A stretch of 64,000 nucleotides of DNA from Hoeflea sp. GTDB lineage: Bacteria; Pseudomonadota; Alphaproteobacteria; Rhizobiales; Rhizobiaceae. The notes under the pieces were generated by a model. It saw only the letters and a list, made by a program, of their open reading frames with translations. It had not been told where the DNA came from and searched no databases. Position 1 is the first letter of the stretch. Each line of letters begins with the position of its first letter. The DNA lies in assembly GCF_030682515.1 (NCBI RefSeq), contig NZ_JAUXOD010000019.1:1-64000 (forward strand), written 5' to 3'. The position numbers and the translations under genes are program-made. Below are positions 1 through 7,964 of the stretch, in pieces.

Positions 1-635
1 CCCATCCTTCAACCCGCCAAGCCCCGACCCCCCTGCGATGAAAAAGGCGCAACAGATCACTGCTTGTCCAACTCACAAGAAATGTATCTGCCGTCCTCCG
101 AAACACGCCGAAACCGAAGCCTCATGAATAGGTCGGGTTAGAGTAGGTCATTGAGAGAGGAGGGGATGTTTAATCATCTCCCCCTCCTTCAGCTCTTAAA
201 GACCGACTTCAAGACAACCAGAAGCCAGCTTGTTGAATTACCCTGCCATAAGATAAGGGGTGTCCTTTAGGTATACACATCAAGGGTGTTCAATGTGACT
301 GCCTCCCCGGCAACATTCATCAAGTGTCTCCGCTAATGGGGGGAGGATGAATATCCCCGCCTCTTCACCTTAGGGCAAGCCTAGAGACTAGCAGGGGTCT
401 AGAGCCGGGCGTTCTGCATGAGGCCAGCAAGGGCCTAGGGAACCCGCCAAGATACCCACCCCAGGGTATGCGGACCCGTGACATAGAATCAGTAATGGCT
501 TCAGGACGGGCCGCGCCAAGGGAACCCCCGGAAGGCTACAGGGGGTCACTCACGCGCTATCTCGAATAAACGTGGCGGCGCGGCGACTTTCCCCCCGTGG
601 CGGGGTATGGGACCCAATAAAAGGAGGCCGGGGGG
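1..635. other. gene-free left end of the phage-like segment
   Basis: No convincing gene is visible here on either strand. The stretch looks less GC-rich than the chromosome to the right and matches the base style of the phage-like genes that follow. An imperfect G-rich/C-rich hairpin lies around 153-187 (an AGGAGGGGATG arm and a CATCTCCCCCTCC arm) without a clear T-run, so it may be a weak terminator of a gene left of the window. The rest may be untranslated leader or decayed phage DNA. The far end of the element, and any matching attachment site, lie outside the window. Confidence 0.5.
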
Positions 636-747
636 TGTCCGCAGGGTATAGGTATACGGACACCGGAAAGGAGATCGAAAGAGTGTCCGTATGGGTTGAC
701 ATTTCACATTCGGACAGCTATCTATACGGACAGTAGTTAAACGGACA
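636..747 (+). promoter_or_regulatory. res: putative res site (three resolvase subsites)
   Basis: Six copies of the hexamer TGTCCG/CGGACA fall in about 112 bp directly upstream of the resolvase gene. An inverted pair at 636-662 spans 27 bp. A second inverted pair at 684-716 spans 33 bp. A third pair at 727-747 is in direct orientation. In gamma-delta/Tn3 res the subsites are about 28, 34 and 25 bp within about 114 bp, with half-sites beginning TGTCC, and subsite III lies nearest tnpR. Order, spacing (about 51 bp between the centres of I and II) and half-site sequence all fit. The same sites may autoregulate the gene. Confidence 0.8.
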
Positions 748-762
748 CTGAGAGAACCCGCT

Positions 763-1407
763 ATGGCCACCATCCTTTATGCCCGCGTATCAACCGCAGA
801 CCAGAACCTAGACCATCAGCAGACACAGGCTGAGAAGGCGGGCTTCAAGTTCGATCAAGTCCTGTCAGACGATGGCGTGTCTGGCCACAAGAACCTCAGG
901 GACAGACCAGAAGGCAAGCGCCTATTTGACATGCTCAGGGCCGGGGACACGCTGGTAGTCCGTTGGGTGGATCGCCTAGGCCGAAACTATGAAGACGTTA
1001 CGGACACGCTCCGGGAATTGATGAGGCGGGGAGTGATCATCCGCACCATCATCAACAGCATGACCTTTGACGGGGCAACGCAGGACCCCGTGCAAAAGGC
1101 CGTGAGGGACGCCCTGATAGCGTTCATGGCCGCCACCGCTCAGGCGCAAGCCGAGGCAACCAAAGCCGCTCAGCGGGCCGGAATAGACGCGGCAAAGGCC
1201 AAGCCCGACAAGTACAGGGGCCGCAAGCCGAGCTTCACTGAGGAGCAGCTTGAAGCCGTCCTAGAGTTGACCGCTCAGGGGAAGGGGGTGAGCGAGATCG
1301 CCACCATCACCGCCCTGTCCCGGCAGACCATCTATCGCATCAAGTCAGACCCTGCCGAGGCCGCCAAGGCCTTGACCGTCTGGCAAACCAATTCGCCGTC
1401 ATCCTGA
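763..1407 (+). CDS. serine recombinase, resolvase/invertase family
   Basis: A 214-residue small serine recombinase that would resolve multimers or cointegrates by recombining two res sites. The N-terminal catalytic domain carries YARVSTADQN with nucleophile Ser10 and Arg8. VDRLGR at 69-74 supplies the conserved Asp70, Arg71 and Arg74. The E-helix (AQAQAEATKAAQRAG) is the variant I recall from alphaproteobacterial phage and plasmid resolvases. A C-terminal helix-turn-helix occupies about 163-198. Its putative target array lies immediately upstream (636-747). It is the first gene of a three-gene plus-strand run. Small serine recombinases of this type do not usually integrate elements at tRNA genes, so it may not be the integrase. 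Confidence 0.9.
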   Translation: MATILYARVSTADQNLDHQQTQAEKAGFKFDQVLSDDGVSGHKNLRDRPEGKRLFDMLRAGDTLVVRWVDRLGRNYEDVTDTLRELMRRGVIIRTIINSMTFDGATQDPVQKAVRDALIAFMAATAQAQAEATKAAQRAGIDAAKAKPDKYRGRKPSFTEEQLEAVLELTAQGKGVSEIATITALSRQTIYRIKSDPAEAAKALTVWQTNSPSS

Positions 1408-1434
1408 GGGCGGACCTACAGAACGGAGAACCGC

Positions 1435-2952
1435 ATGACCAGAGCCAAGGTGCAACCAGTAGGCCCCGCACGGGCCATCATACCGCAAGCCGCCCCCGTG
1501 GACACATTCGTAAGGACCGCCGATCCGGCACCCTCCTCCCTTCATGACCTCGCCAAGGGGCTGGCCTCAGTAGACAGTGGCCTCAGCGCCTTCATGGAGA
1601 AGCGCCAGAAGGATCAAGATGAGGCAGACCGCATCCGTGGACAGGCGGCCTTCTACAGGAGCAATCAGACGGAATACGCCGAGGCCGTCAAGCAGGGGCT
1701 CATTCCGGCCAACACCTCGCCGGTCTTCATGGAGAGCTACAAGAAAGCGCAAGGCAATCTCGCCGGGATACGCCTCAGGGAGCAATTCAATCAGGCTTAT
1801 CTCCAATGGGAGGGCCGAAATGCGGATGACCCGGCATTGTTCCAAAGCTTCCTCAGCACCTTCATAGCCGAGAACGTGGGGACCGAAGACCCTGACATTC
1901 TCCGGGGACTAGTGCCGCATGTAGACGCCCTGACAAACGATGCAATGAGCGTCTGGGGCCGAGAGGGGGCTGAGGCCGCCTATTCCGGTTCCGTCTCCAC
2001 GCGGGCCGCCGTGGCCGGGGAGACAATCGATTACGCCAGCACCGTGGGCCTCTCCACTGAGCGGGGCACTGACTATGATGCGCTTTGGACTGATTTGGTT
2101 ACCAGCCGAGAGGAGGCCATCGGGTCTGGTATCCGCCAGAGTGACTATGACAAGCAGCTTGTTGACACCATCGTGGACAAGGCAGTTGAACACGGTGACC
2201 CCATGCTCCTAGAGCTTCTGGACCGGACTTTGCCGGGGGCTGAGGTCAAGCTCTCATCCCTCCCCGAATTTCGGGACATGAAGACCAGCGGCATGGATGA
2301 GCTTGAGCGGATGAACCGTCAGCGCATGATGGACCGCGACAAGGAGCAGTTGGAGCAGGACAAGGCCCGAGAGCGTGAGATACAGGTCAACGTCATGCGG
2401 GGGCTGGCAGAAAATCCGATGGCCGAGGTCCCCGAGGCGCTGGTCAGGGAATGGGAGAGGTATGACGGCACCGCCCGCACCAAGCTTGAAGCCGCCCGCA
2501 AGACGCTGGTTGACGCCACCGAAGCCGAGGACCCCAGAGACCTCCTAAACGCTGAGCGGATGATCCAAGACGGGGCAACCACCGCCGACATTCTCGACAT
2601 GGTGAGGGATGGCATCATCCGAGACCCGGACACCCTGAAGGCCCTCATTGACCGCGTAGAGCGCCGCCAAGCTGCATTGCGAGAGGGAACCGGCATCCTA
2701 ACGCATCACGTGGCCAGACGCTTCACAGCCACCATTCGCGAGCGGACAATGCCTGATGACATAACCGGCATGTTCGATCCGGGCGGCCTATCGGATGAGG
2801 GTCTAGCCGCCATCAGGGACCTTGAGGTGATGCTGATGGAATGGGACGCGGCGAACCCTAACGCATCCTATAAAGAGCGCGTGTATGCGATCACTAACGC
2901 CGGGGAGACCATCCTGAAAAGACTTGATTGGAGCGCAGAAAATGACTTCTGA
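1435..2952 (+). CDS. podovirus-like structural (internal virion?) protein
   Basis: A 505-residue soluble, charged, mostly helical protein with no signal peptide or membrane segment. Residues 40-135 (DSGLSAFMEKRQKDQDEAD, then SPVFMESYKKAQGNLAG) resemble my recollection of long internal-virion or tail-associated proteins of T7-like podoviruses infecting rhizobia and marine alphaproteobacteria. A strongly charged coiled-coil-like stretch lies at about 290-320 (RMMDRDKEQLEQDKAREREI). No catalytic motif was recognised. It starts 27 bp after the resolvase with GGAG-type spacing to ATG 1435, and its end overlaps the next gene by 11 bp. Family assignment is by eye only and moderately uncertain. It may be a leftover of a prophage whose other genes lie left of the window or are lost. 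Confidence 0.55.
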   Translation: MTRAKVQPVGPARAIIPQAAPVDTFVRTADPAPSSLHDLAKGLASVDSGLSAFMEKRQKDQDEADRIRGQAAFYRSNQTEYAEAVKQGLIPANTSPVFMESYKKAQGNLAGIRLREQFNQAYLQWEGRNADDPALFQSFLSTFIAENVGTEDPDILRGLVPHVDALTNDAMSVWGREGAEAAYSGSVSTRAAVAGETIDYASTVGLSTERGTDYDALWTDLVTSREEAIGSGIRQSDYDKQLVDTIVDKAVEHGDPMLLELLDRTLPGAEVKLSSLPEFRDMKTSGMDELERMNRQRMMDRDKEQLEQDKAREREIQVNVMRGLAENPMAEVPEALVREWERYDGTARTKLEAARKTLVDATEAEDPRDLLNAERMIQDGATTADILDMVRDGIIRDPDTLKALIDRVERRQAALREGTGILTHHVARRFTATIRERTMPDDITGMFDPGGLSDEGLAAIRDLEVMLMEWDAANPNASYKERVYAITNAGETILKRLDWSAENDF

Positions 2953-3655
2953 GAAAAGAATGCGCATTGAGGCCAAAGCTTATCCGCTTACGCCAAAAGG
3001 CTATGATGAGATCGAGGCTTGGTTAGAGGCTGAGGAGAAGCATATTCAAGAGGGTGCGCCCCCTCCCGATCCTCTCCCAATTCTTCAAGGGTGGCCGCAT
3101 GATCCCGCCAAGCTGTCGGGCGACTGCATTGGCCTATTGATCCGCTACGGGGATGGACCAAACGCCGACCTACCCGGCCAATCCGCCCGCCTCTTTGATC
3201 CCGCTATCGTGGCCTTCATGCGCATTGCTCTAGCGTTCCGGGGGAGCATGTCACATGAAAAGGTAAGGGAGAAAAAGGACGCGGAAGGCGTGGCGATAGA
3301 GGAGCGCGGCCAATATTACCCAAAGATGCAGTTGGGAAGGCCCGGAGCGTATACGAACATGAAGGTGGGCCGCGTGGTCCTGGACACTCCCGGTAACCGT
3401 CACGCCCGAATGGGGGCCGCTGGTCACTATGACTTCCGCAGGCGTAACCTACGGACTGGGACCAAAGCCCGACCAGAATACAAGCCGGGAGAGCAGGGCC
3501 GGAACGTCGCGTTGCGGGCCGCCCTACGTGGCTACGATTACCATCACCAAAAGCACAAGCCGCTGGTCTCCCGCGAGCGTTACGAGCGCCTCATGCGCCT
3601 TGCCTTGCGTCTTGCCGATGAGCGGGAAGCCCTGAGGTCTAATACTTTAGTCTAA
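2942..3655 (+). CDS. phage-associated protein of unknown function
   Basis: About 237 residues from ATG 2942, which overlaps the end of the preceding gene by 11 bp and so suggests translational coupling. An in-frame TTG at 2924 would add six residues. The N-terminal third is acidic and proline-rich (about 33-55). The C-terminal half is very basic (RRRNLRTGTKAR, then YDYHHQKHKPLVSRERYERL), which suggests nucleic-acid or capsid-surface contact. No family, signal peptide or membrane helix is recognised. It is the last gene of the accessory segment, ending 89 bp before the 3' end of tRNA-Ser. I do not propose a function. Confidence 0.6.
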   Translation: MTSEKRMRIEAKAYPLTPKGYDEIEAWLEAEEKHIQEGAPPPDPLPILQGWPHDPAKLSGDCIGLLIRYGDGPNADLPGQSARLFDPAIVAFMRIALAFRGSMSHEKVREKKDAEGVAIEERGQYYPKMQLGRPGAYTNMKVGRVVLDTPGNRHARMGAAGHYDFRRRNLRTGTKARPEYKPGEQGRNVALRAALRGYDYHHQKHKPLVSRERYERLMRLALRLADEREALRSNTLV

Positions 3656-3744
3656 CTCAGGGGGTAGAAGTCGGGGGTAGAGGCTTCGCCATCATTCTCG
3701 CCAAGCTCTTGAAAACATGGGACTTTAAGCTGCTCATAAGGAGC

Positions 3745-3834
3745 TGGCGGAGAGAGAGGGATTCGAACCCTCGAGACGGTTCCCCGCCTACACACTTTCC
3801 AGGCGTGCGCCTTCGACCACTCGGCCACCTCTCC
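3745..3834 (-). tRNA. tRNA-Ser (GGA)
   Basis: Read on the minus strand, the gene begins GGAGAGGTGGCCGAGTGG and folds into a full class II cloverleaf. The seven-base acceptor stem (GGAGAGG/TCTCTCC) closes with one G-T pair. The anticodon loop reads TGGAAA, anticodon GGA. A long variable arm and a standard TTCGAATC T-loop follow. Discriminator G and an encoded CCA occupy 3745-3748. Its 3' end faces the phage-like segment, the usual orientation for a tRNA used as an attachment site, although no repeat of the tRNA end is seen inside the window. Confidence 0.95.
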
Positions 3835-4220
3835 GCATATCCGTCTGACGGGCAAGTACCCGGACATGCCGGCCGCTGTCAAGGCGGTCGCCCTGCCGGA
3901 GAAACAGGCGGCGTGACGCCGCAAATCCCCGGTCCGGATCGGGCGGGACTATAGCCAAGACGCTCTTCTTGGCAACCGTTATTTGTCTTCGGCGGCAACA
4001 ATGTCGGCAGGACGCGTGGCGGGGCCTCTCCGGCGCGCAGCGGACGCCCGGAGGATCGCGCGCGGCGCGCGGCGGGCCCGCTGTCGCGCCGGCGTTTGCG
4101 ACGCCGTCGGCCCGGCGGCGGCGGCGCGGGCCAGCCATTGCACGTTTGCTGCCGGGGCTTTATGTCAAGGGCGTGGATGTCAGGACGGCCGCCCTTGTGC
4201 CGGCCGTGGCGGAGGATTGC

Positions 4221-4538
4221 ATGCGGTTTGTGGCACGGGTGGCGAGCATGGTGTTTCTGGTGTTCGCCGTGATCGCCGGGCTGGTCGATTCGATCCAGTC
4301 CGTCGCCGCGGGAAAGCTTGTGCTCACCGCCCTCATGGACAGCTGGATGGCCAACAGTCCCGCCAGCCTGGCGCTCGTCGACAACCTGTTTGCGACCTAC
4401 CTGCCGTCCTGGGTCTGGGACATCGGCGTCACCTGGGTGCTGGCGCAGCCCGCGATCGCCGTGTTCCTGGTGCTGTCGCTGCTCTTCCATCTGGCGGGGC
4501 ATCGCCGGGTGAAGCCGGCGGGGCGGTTTGCGGCCTGA
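4221..4538 (+). CDS. small inner-membrane protein, unknown function
   Basis: A 105-residue protein from ATG 4221, chosen because GGAGG lies at 4211-4215. A longer reading frame upstream gives only arginine/alanine-rich shadow sequence. Two hydrophobic helices are visible, at about 7-27 (VASMVFLVFAVIAGLVDSI) and 70-95 (TWVLAQPAIAVFLVLSLLF). They are separated by a segment beginning AAGKLVLTALMDSW. The C-terminus (HRRVKPAGRFAA) is basic and probably cytoplasmic. I believe similar short proteins occur in rhizobia, but no function is known to me. It is transcribed toward the msrA-like gene, 118 bp away. Confidence 0.65.
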   Translation: MRFVARVASMVFLVFAVIAGLVDSIQSVAAGKLVLTALMDSWMANSPASLALVDNLFATYLPSWVWDIGVTWVLAQPAIAVFLVLSLLFHLAGHRRVKPAGRFAA

Positions 4539-4656
4539 GCGCATGAAGCCCGGGCGGCTTTGCCCGCCGCCCGCGGATGGACTAGGGTTGGGGGCTCGCG
4601 TACCGGCCGGCTGAGCGAAGACGCGCGGTCGTTTCGCCGCGACAGGAGGAATTGCC

Positions 4657-5310
4657 GTGTTTCTCGTCGAGATGTTCGAGCGCAAGACCAGGATGCCGAC
4701 CGAAGCGGAAGCGCTGCCGGGGCGCGCCCAACCGATCGAGACGGCGGCCGAGCATGCCGTCAACGGACGGCCGCTGAAGGGCCCGTTCGCGGATGGCCTC
4801 GAGACCGCCTGTTTCGCCATGGGGCGGTTTTCCGCCGCGGAACGGCTGTTCTGGCCGCTCAGGGGGGTTCATGTCACCGCCGCCGGCTATGCGGGCGGGT
4901 TCACGCCCAATCCGACCTACCAGGAACTGATGACAAGCCTGACCGGGCATGCCGAGACGGTGATGGTCGTCTTCGACCCGGCCGAGATCAGCTACCGCGC
5001 GCTGCTCGGGATCTTCTTCCAATCCCATGACCCGACCCAGGCGATGCGCCAGGGCAGCGATATCGGCACCTTCTTCCGCTCGGCCGTCTTTGCGACCAGC
5101 CCGACACAGCTCGAGCAGGCCTTGGCGGCTCGCGAGCTCTATCAGGACGCGCTCACCGCCGCCGGTCACGGCGGCCGGATTGTCACGGAGATCGTGCCGC
5201 TCGCGGCGTTCTACTATGCCGAAGCCAGCCACCAGCAGCATGCGGCGCGCAATCCCAGCGCCCGAAACGGCCTGAAGGGCACCGGCGTGGCCTTCCCCGG
5301 CGAGGGGTGA
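4657..5310 (+). CDS. MsrA-fold protein lacking all catalytic cysteines
   Basis: A 217-residue homologue of peptide methionine-(S)-sulfoxide reductase, starting at GTG 4657 with AGGAGGA at 4644-4650. It aligns along its length with E. coli MsrA (AAGYAGGFTPNPTYQEL, TGHAETVMVVFDP, SHDPTQAMRQGSD, FYYAEASHQQH). The GCFWG active site reads GRFSA, with Arg57 in place of the nucleophilic cysteine. The two C-terminal recycling cysteines (GYCGIGGIGVCLP in E. coli) are Asn204 and Ala212. The substrate-binding Tyr of GTQYRS is Phe. The glutamate of GHAE and the aspartate of GSD remain. The only cysteine is Cys52, five residues before Arg57. The frame is intact, so this looks like a maintained pseudoenzyme, not a decayed gene. 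Classical reductase activity is unlikely. Confidence 0.85.
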   Translation: MFLVEMFERKTRMPTEAEALPGRAQPIETAAEHAVNGRPLKGPFADGLETACFAMGRFSAAERLFWPLRGVHVTAAGYAGGFTPNPTYQELMTSLTGHAETVMVVFDPAEISYRALLGIFFQSHDPTQAMRQGSDIGTFFRSAVFATSPTQLEQALAARELYQDALTAAGHGGRIVTEIVPLAAFYYAEASHQQHAARNPSARNGLKGTGVAFPGEG

Positions 5311-5516
5311 CCTGAGCCTCGACGCATCGCCCGAGGGTGACGTTAGGGCAGGCAGTTTGTCGCGCAAGGCTTGAAAATCAGCGTTGGATTCTCTTCAAAG
5401 CCATGCGAGGATGCGCCCTTCCGGCCTTGCTCGGCCGGCAATTTCCGCAGGTCTGCCCATCCGGGCATGCGGGAGGACCCATAAAGATCAACAGACAACC
5501 TACAGGGCTGCACATC

Positions 5517-6509
5517 ATGAAACGCACGCTTTTGAGCTTCCTCGCTATGGCCGCCATGTCGGCGACCGCCATGGCAGCCGACATCAAGCCGGCAATCATC
5601 TATGACCTCGGCGGCAAGTTCGACAAATCCTTCAACGAGGCCGCCTTCAACGGCGCCGAGAAGTTCAAGACCGAGACCGGGATCGAATACCGCGATTTCG
5701 AAATCGCCAATGACGCCCAGCGCGAGCAGGCGCTGCGCCGCTTCGCCAAGGACGGCAACAACCCGATCGTCATGGCCGGTTTCTCCTGGGCCTCGGCGCT
5801 CGAGAAGATCGCCGCGGAATATCCGGACACCAATTTCGCCATCATCGACATGGTGGTCGACAAGCCCAATGTGCGGTCGGTGGTCTACAAGGAACAGGAA
5901 GGCTCCTATCTGGTCGGCGTGATGGCCGCCAAGGCGTCGCAAACCGGCACCGTGAGCTTCATCGGCGGCATGGACATCCCGCTGATCCGCAAGTTCGCCT
6001 GCGGCTACAAGGGCGGCGTGATGGCCACCAATGCGGGAGCCAAGGTTCTTGAAGCCATGACCGGCACGACGCCGGACGCCTGGAACGACCCGGTCAAGGG
6101 CGGCGAGATCGCCAAGTCGCAGATCGACCAGGGCTCGGACGTGATCTATGCGGCCGCCGGCGGCACCGGCATCGGCGTGCTGCAGACCGCAGCCGACGCC
6201 GGCAAGCTCGGCATCGGCGTGGATTCCAACCAGAACGGCCTGCAGCCGGGCAAGGTGCTGACCTCGATGCTCAAGCGCGTCGACGTCGCCGTCTACAATG
6301 CCTTCATGGACGCCAAGAACGACAGCTTCAGCTACGGCTTCAACGTGCTGGGCCTGGCCGAAGGCGGCGTCGACTACGCCATGGACGACAACAATGCGCC
6401 GCTGGTCAGCGACGAGATGAAGGCCGCGGTCGAAGCCGCCAAGGCTGACATCATCGGTGGCAAGATCACCGTGCACGACTACATGTCGGACAACGCCTGC
6501 CCCTACTGA
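5517..6509 (+). CDS. BMP-family ABC transporter substrate-binding protein
   Basis: A 330-residue periplasmic protein of the BMP/Med/PnrA family, whose members bind nucleosides for ABC import. ATG 5517 gives a clean signal peptide (residues 1-20, ending ATAMA). The mature protein opens with the family signature IYDLGGKFDKSFNEAAFNG. Further on, it has GVDSNQNGLQPGKVLTSMLK, which lines the ligand site in this family. No ATPase or permease lies next to it, so the membrane components must be elsewhere. The deoB-add-upp salvage genes 53 kb away fit a nucleoside ligand. The 206 bp upstream shows no purine riboswitch. Confidence 0.88.
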   Translation: MKRTLLSFLAMAAMSATAMAADIKPAIIYDLGGKFDKSFNEAAFNGAEKFKTETGIEYRDFEIANDAQREQALRRFAKDGNNPIVMAGFSWASALEKIAAEYPDTNFAIIDMVVDKPNVRSVVYKEQEGSYLVGVMAAKASQTGTVSFIGGMDIPLIRKFACGYKGGVMATNAGAKVLEAMTGTTPDAWNDPVKGGEIAKSQIDQGSDVIYAAAGGTGIGVLQTAADAGKLGIGVDSNQNGLQPGKVLTSMLKRVDVAVYNAFMDAKNDSFSYGFNVLGLAEGGVDYAMDDNNAPLVSDEMKAAVEAAKADIIGGKITVHDYMSDNACPY

Positions 6510-6633
6510 GAGGCGGCAAGGCCTTCGGGCCGGGTGAACCATCGGGACGGCCGGGCGAGGGATTGCCCGGCCGTTTCCTTGCGCGACACCGCGTCCCCGG
6601 TCTATAGCCGGCGGGACTTGATAAACAGGACAG

Positions 6634-7263
6634 ATGATCATGGCCGAGATCCGGACCCACAAGGGCGACATTTCCAAGGGCGCGATGGCGCGCTACACCG
6701 GCGACATCGCCATCGACACCGAGACGCTGGGCCTGGTGCCGCGGCGCGACCGGCTGTGCGTGGTGCAGCTGTCGCCGGGCGACGGCTCCGCCGACGTGAT
6801 CCAGATCGCCGCCGGCCAGACAGAGGCCCCCAATCTGGTCGCCCTGCTCGGCGATCCCAAGCGGCGCAAGCTGTTCCATTACGGACGGTTCGACATCGCG
6901 GTGCTCTACACTGCCTTCGGCGTGACCACCACGCCGGTGTTCTGCACCAAGATCGCCTCGCGGCTCTGCCGCACCTACACCGATCGCCACGGGCTCAAGG
7001 ACGTGACCAAGGAACTGCTCGACATCGACCTGTCCAAGCTGCAGCAGTCCTCCGACTGGGCCGCCGAGACGCTGACGCCGGCGCAGCTCGACTATGCCGC
7101 CTCGGACGTGCTCTACCTGCACGCGCTCGTCGCCAAGCTCACCGAGCGGCTCACGCGCGACGGGCGCGAGGCCCATGCCGAGGCCTGCTTCGATTTCCTG
7201 CCGACCCGCGCCAAGCTCGACCTGCTCGGCTGGGAAGAGACCGACATCTTCGCCCACAGCTGA
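6634..7263 (+). CDS. rnd: ribonuclease D, short (exonuclease domain only)
   Basis: A 209-residue DEDDy-type 3'-5' exoribonuclease. Exo I carries Asp28 and Glu30 (IAIDTETLGL). Exo II has Asp87 (YGRFDIAVL). Exo III has Tyr154 and Asp158 (LDYAASDVLYL). It stops after the catalytic domain and lacks the HRDC domains of E. coli RNase D, as is common for rhizobial annotated rnd genes. Two starts, ATG 6634 and ATG 6640, are possible. The likely role is 3' trimming of stable RNA precursors in the cytoplasm. It stands alone between bmpA-like and the repeat-rich gap. Confidence 0.88.
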   Translation: MIMAEIRTHKGDISKGAMARYTGDIAIDTETLGLVPRRDRLCVVQLSPGDGSADVIQIAAGQTEAPNLVALLGDPKRRKLFHYGRFDIAVLYTAFGVTTTPVFCTKIASRLCRTYTDRHGLKDVTKELLDIDLSKLQQSSDWAAETLTPAQLDYAASDVLYLHALVAKLTERLTRDGREAHAEACFDFLPTRAKLDLLGWEETDIFAHS

Positions 7264-7903
7264 GGGCGGATTCACCGGGTGGGGCGCACCCTCATCCGCC
7301 GGCTTTGCCGGCACCTTCTCCCTGAGGGAGAAGGGAGAAACCCGCGGGCGCTGCGCTCTCCCCTCCCTCCCCCTTGAGGGGGTCCGAAGGACGGGCGAGA
7401 CCTGTGGCTCGCCCCGCCTGGATTGAGGGTGGGGGTCGTGAGCGCAGCGAAGCGGAACAGCCCCCACCTGGATCGCCTGCGCAGCGCTTGTCTCTCCGAC
7501 CTCCCCTCAAGGCGGAGGTGGGGATCCGGTGCCCCCAGGTGCGCCGATGCCTGCCGCGGGACAGGATGAATCCGCATGCGCCGATACCCCCGCGCCGAAT
7601 TCCGCCGGGGTGATGGAGAGAAGAATCAGGTCCGGAGGGCCGCACGCGGGCTTTGCCTTCACGACGGCGGAAGGCGGGGATGAAACACCCCAGATATCTG
7701 GCCAAAGAACTGGATTCATTGAGTCGCCAGGCGCCGTTTGTCCACTTTATGGAGCAGCGGGTTCGGAACTGTCCAGACCGGATAGGTTGCTAAAAGAATA
7801 GACCGGACAGGGTGTCTGCATTGCGGCATTGAGGAAAGGACCGACTCGGGAAAGACGGCCGCCGTTCCAAAGCGGCTCCCGCAAGCGCAGAGGAAACGGC
7901 ATC
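7264..7903. other. repeat-rich gap without a gene
   Basis: All open frames here are low-complexity shadows of palindromic DNA. A RIME1-like palindrome lies at 7286-7335. From about 7340 to 7560 more short inverted repeats follow, for example GGGCGAG/CTCGCCC arms around 7392-7415 and CTCCCCTC blocks facing GGAGGTGGGG. This matches the mosaic intergenic repeats of rhizobial genomes. The right-hand part (7700-7900) is plain intergenic DNA leading to the rpsA terminator. Confidence 0.6.
7286..7335. repeat. RIME1-like intergenic palindromic element
   Basis: Two adjacent hairpins form the unit. GCCGGC-TTT-GCCGGC lies within 7297-7313. A perfect nine-base stem, CCTTCTCCC-TGA-GGGAGAAGG, lies at 7314-7334. 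The framing words (ACCCTCATCCG before, GCACCTTCTCCC between) match the rhizobial RIME1 consensus as I know it. It sits just 3' of rnd, where such elements usually lie, and could act as a transcription end or mRNA stabiliser. Confidence 0.7.
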
Positions 7904-7931
7904 AAAAAACCCGCCGGATCGCTCCGGCGGG
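7904..7931 (-). terminator. rho-independent terminator of rpsA
   Basis: On the minus strand, CCCGCCGGA-GCGA-TCCGGCGGG forms a nine-base-pair stem (7910-7918 with 7923-7931) followed by six T residues (7904-7909). It lies 34 bp beyond the rpsA stop codon and closes the aroA-to-rpsA cluster. Confidence 0.88.
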
Positions 7932-7964
7932 TTGATAGTTTCAGGCTCCTGAGAAGAGGGCTGA

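Noticed and set aside
546-773. A small minus-strand open frame crossing the res region
   Set aside because: It overlaps the resolvase start and the recombination site, has no ribosome site and no family likeness.
3879-4820. A 313-codon minus-strand open frame next to tRNA-Ser
   Set aside because: It is antisense to the small membrane protein and msrA-like starts, low-complexity, and lacks any motif.
5311-5516. A purine riboswitch before the BMP-family gene
   Set aside because: The conserved purine-aptamer loops and junction bases are not present.
7272-7801. Several overlapping open frames in the repeat-rich gap
   Set aside because: They are created by palindromic repeats and differ in composition from real genes in the window.
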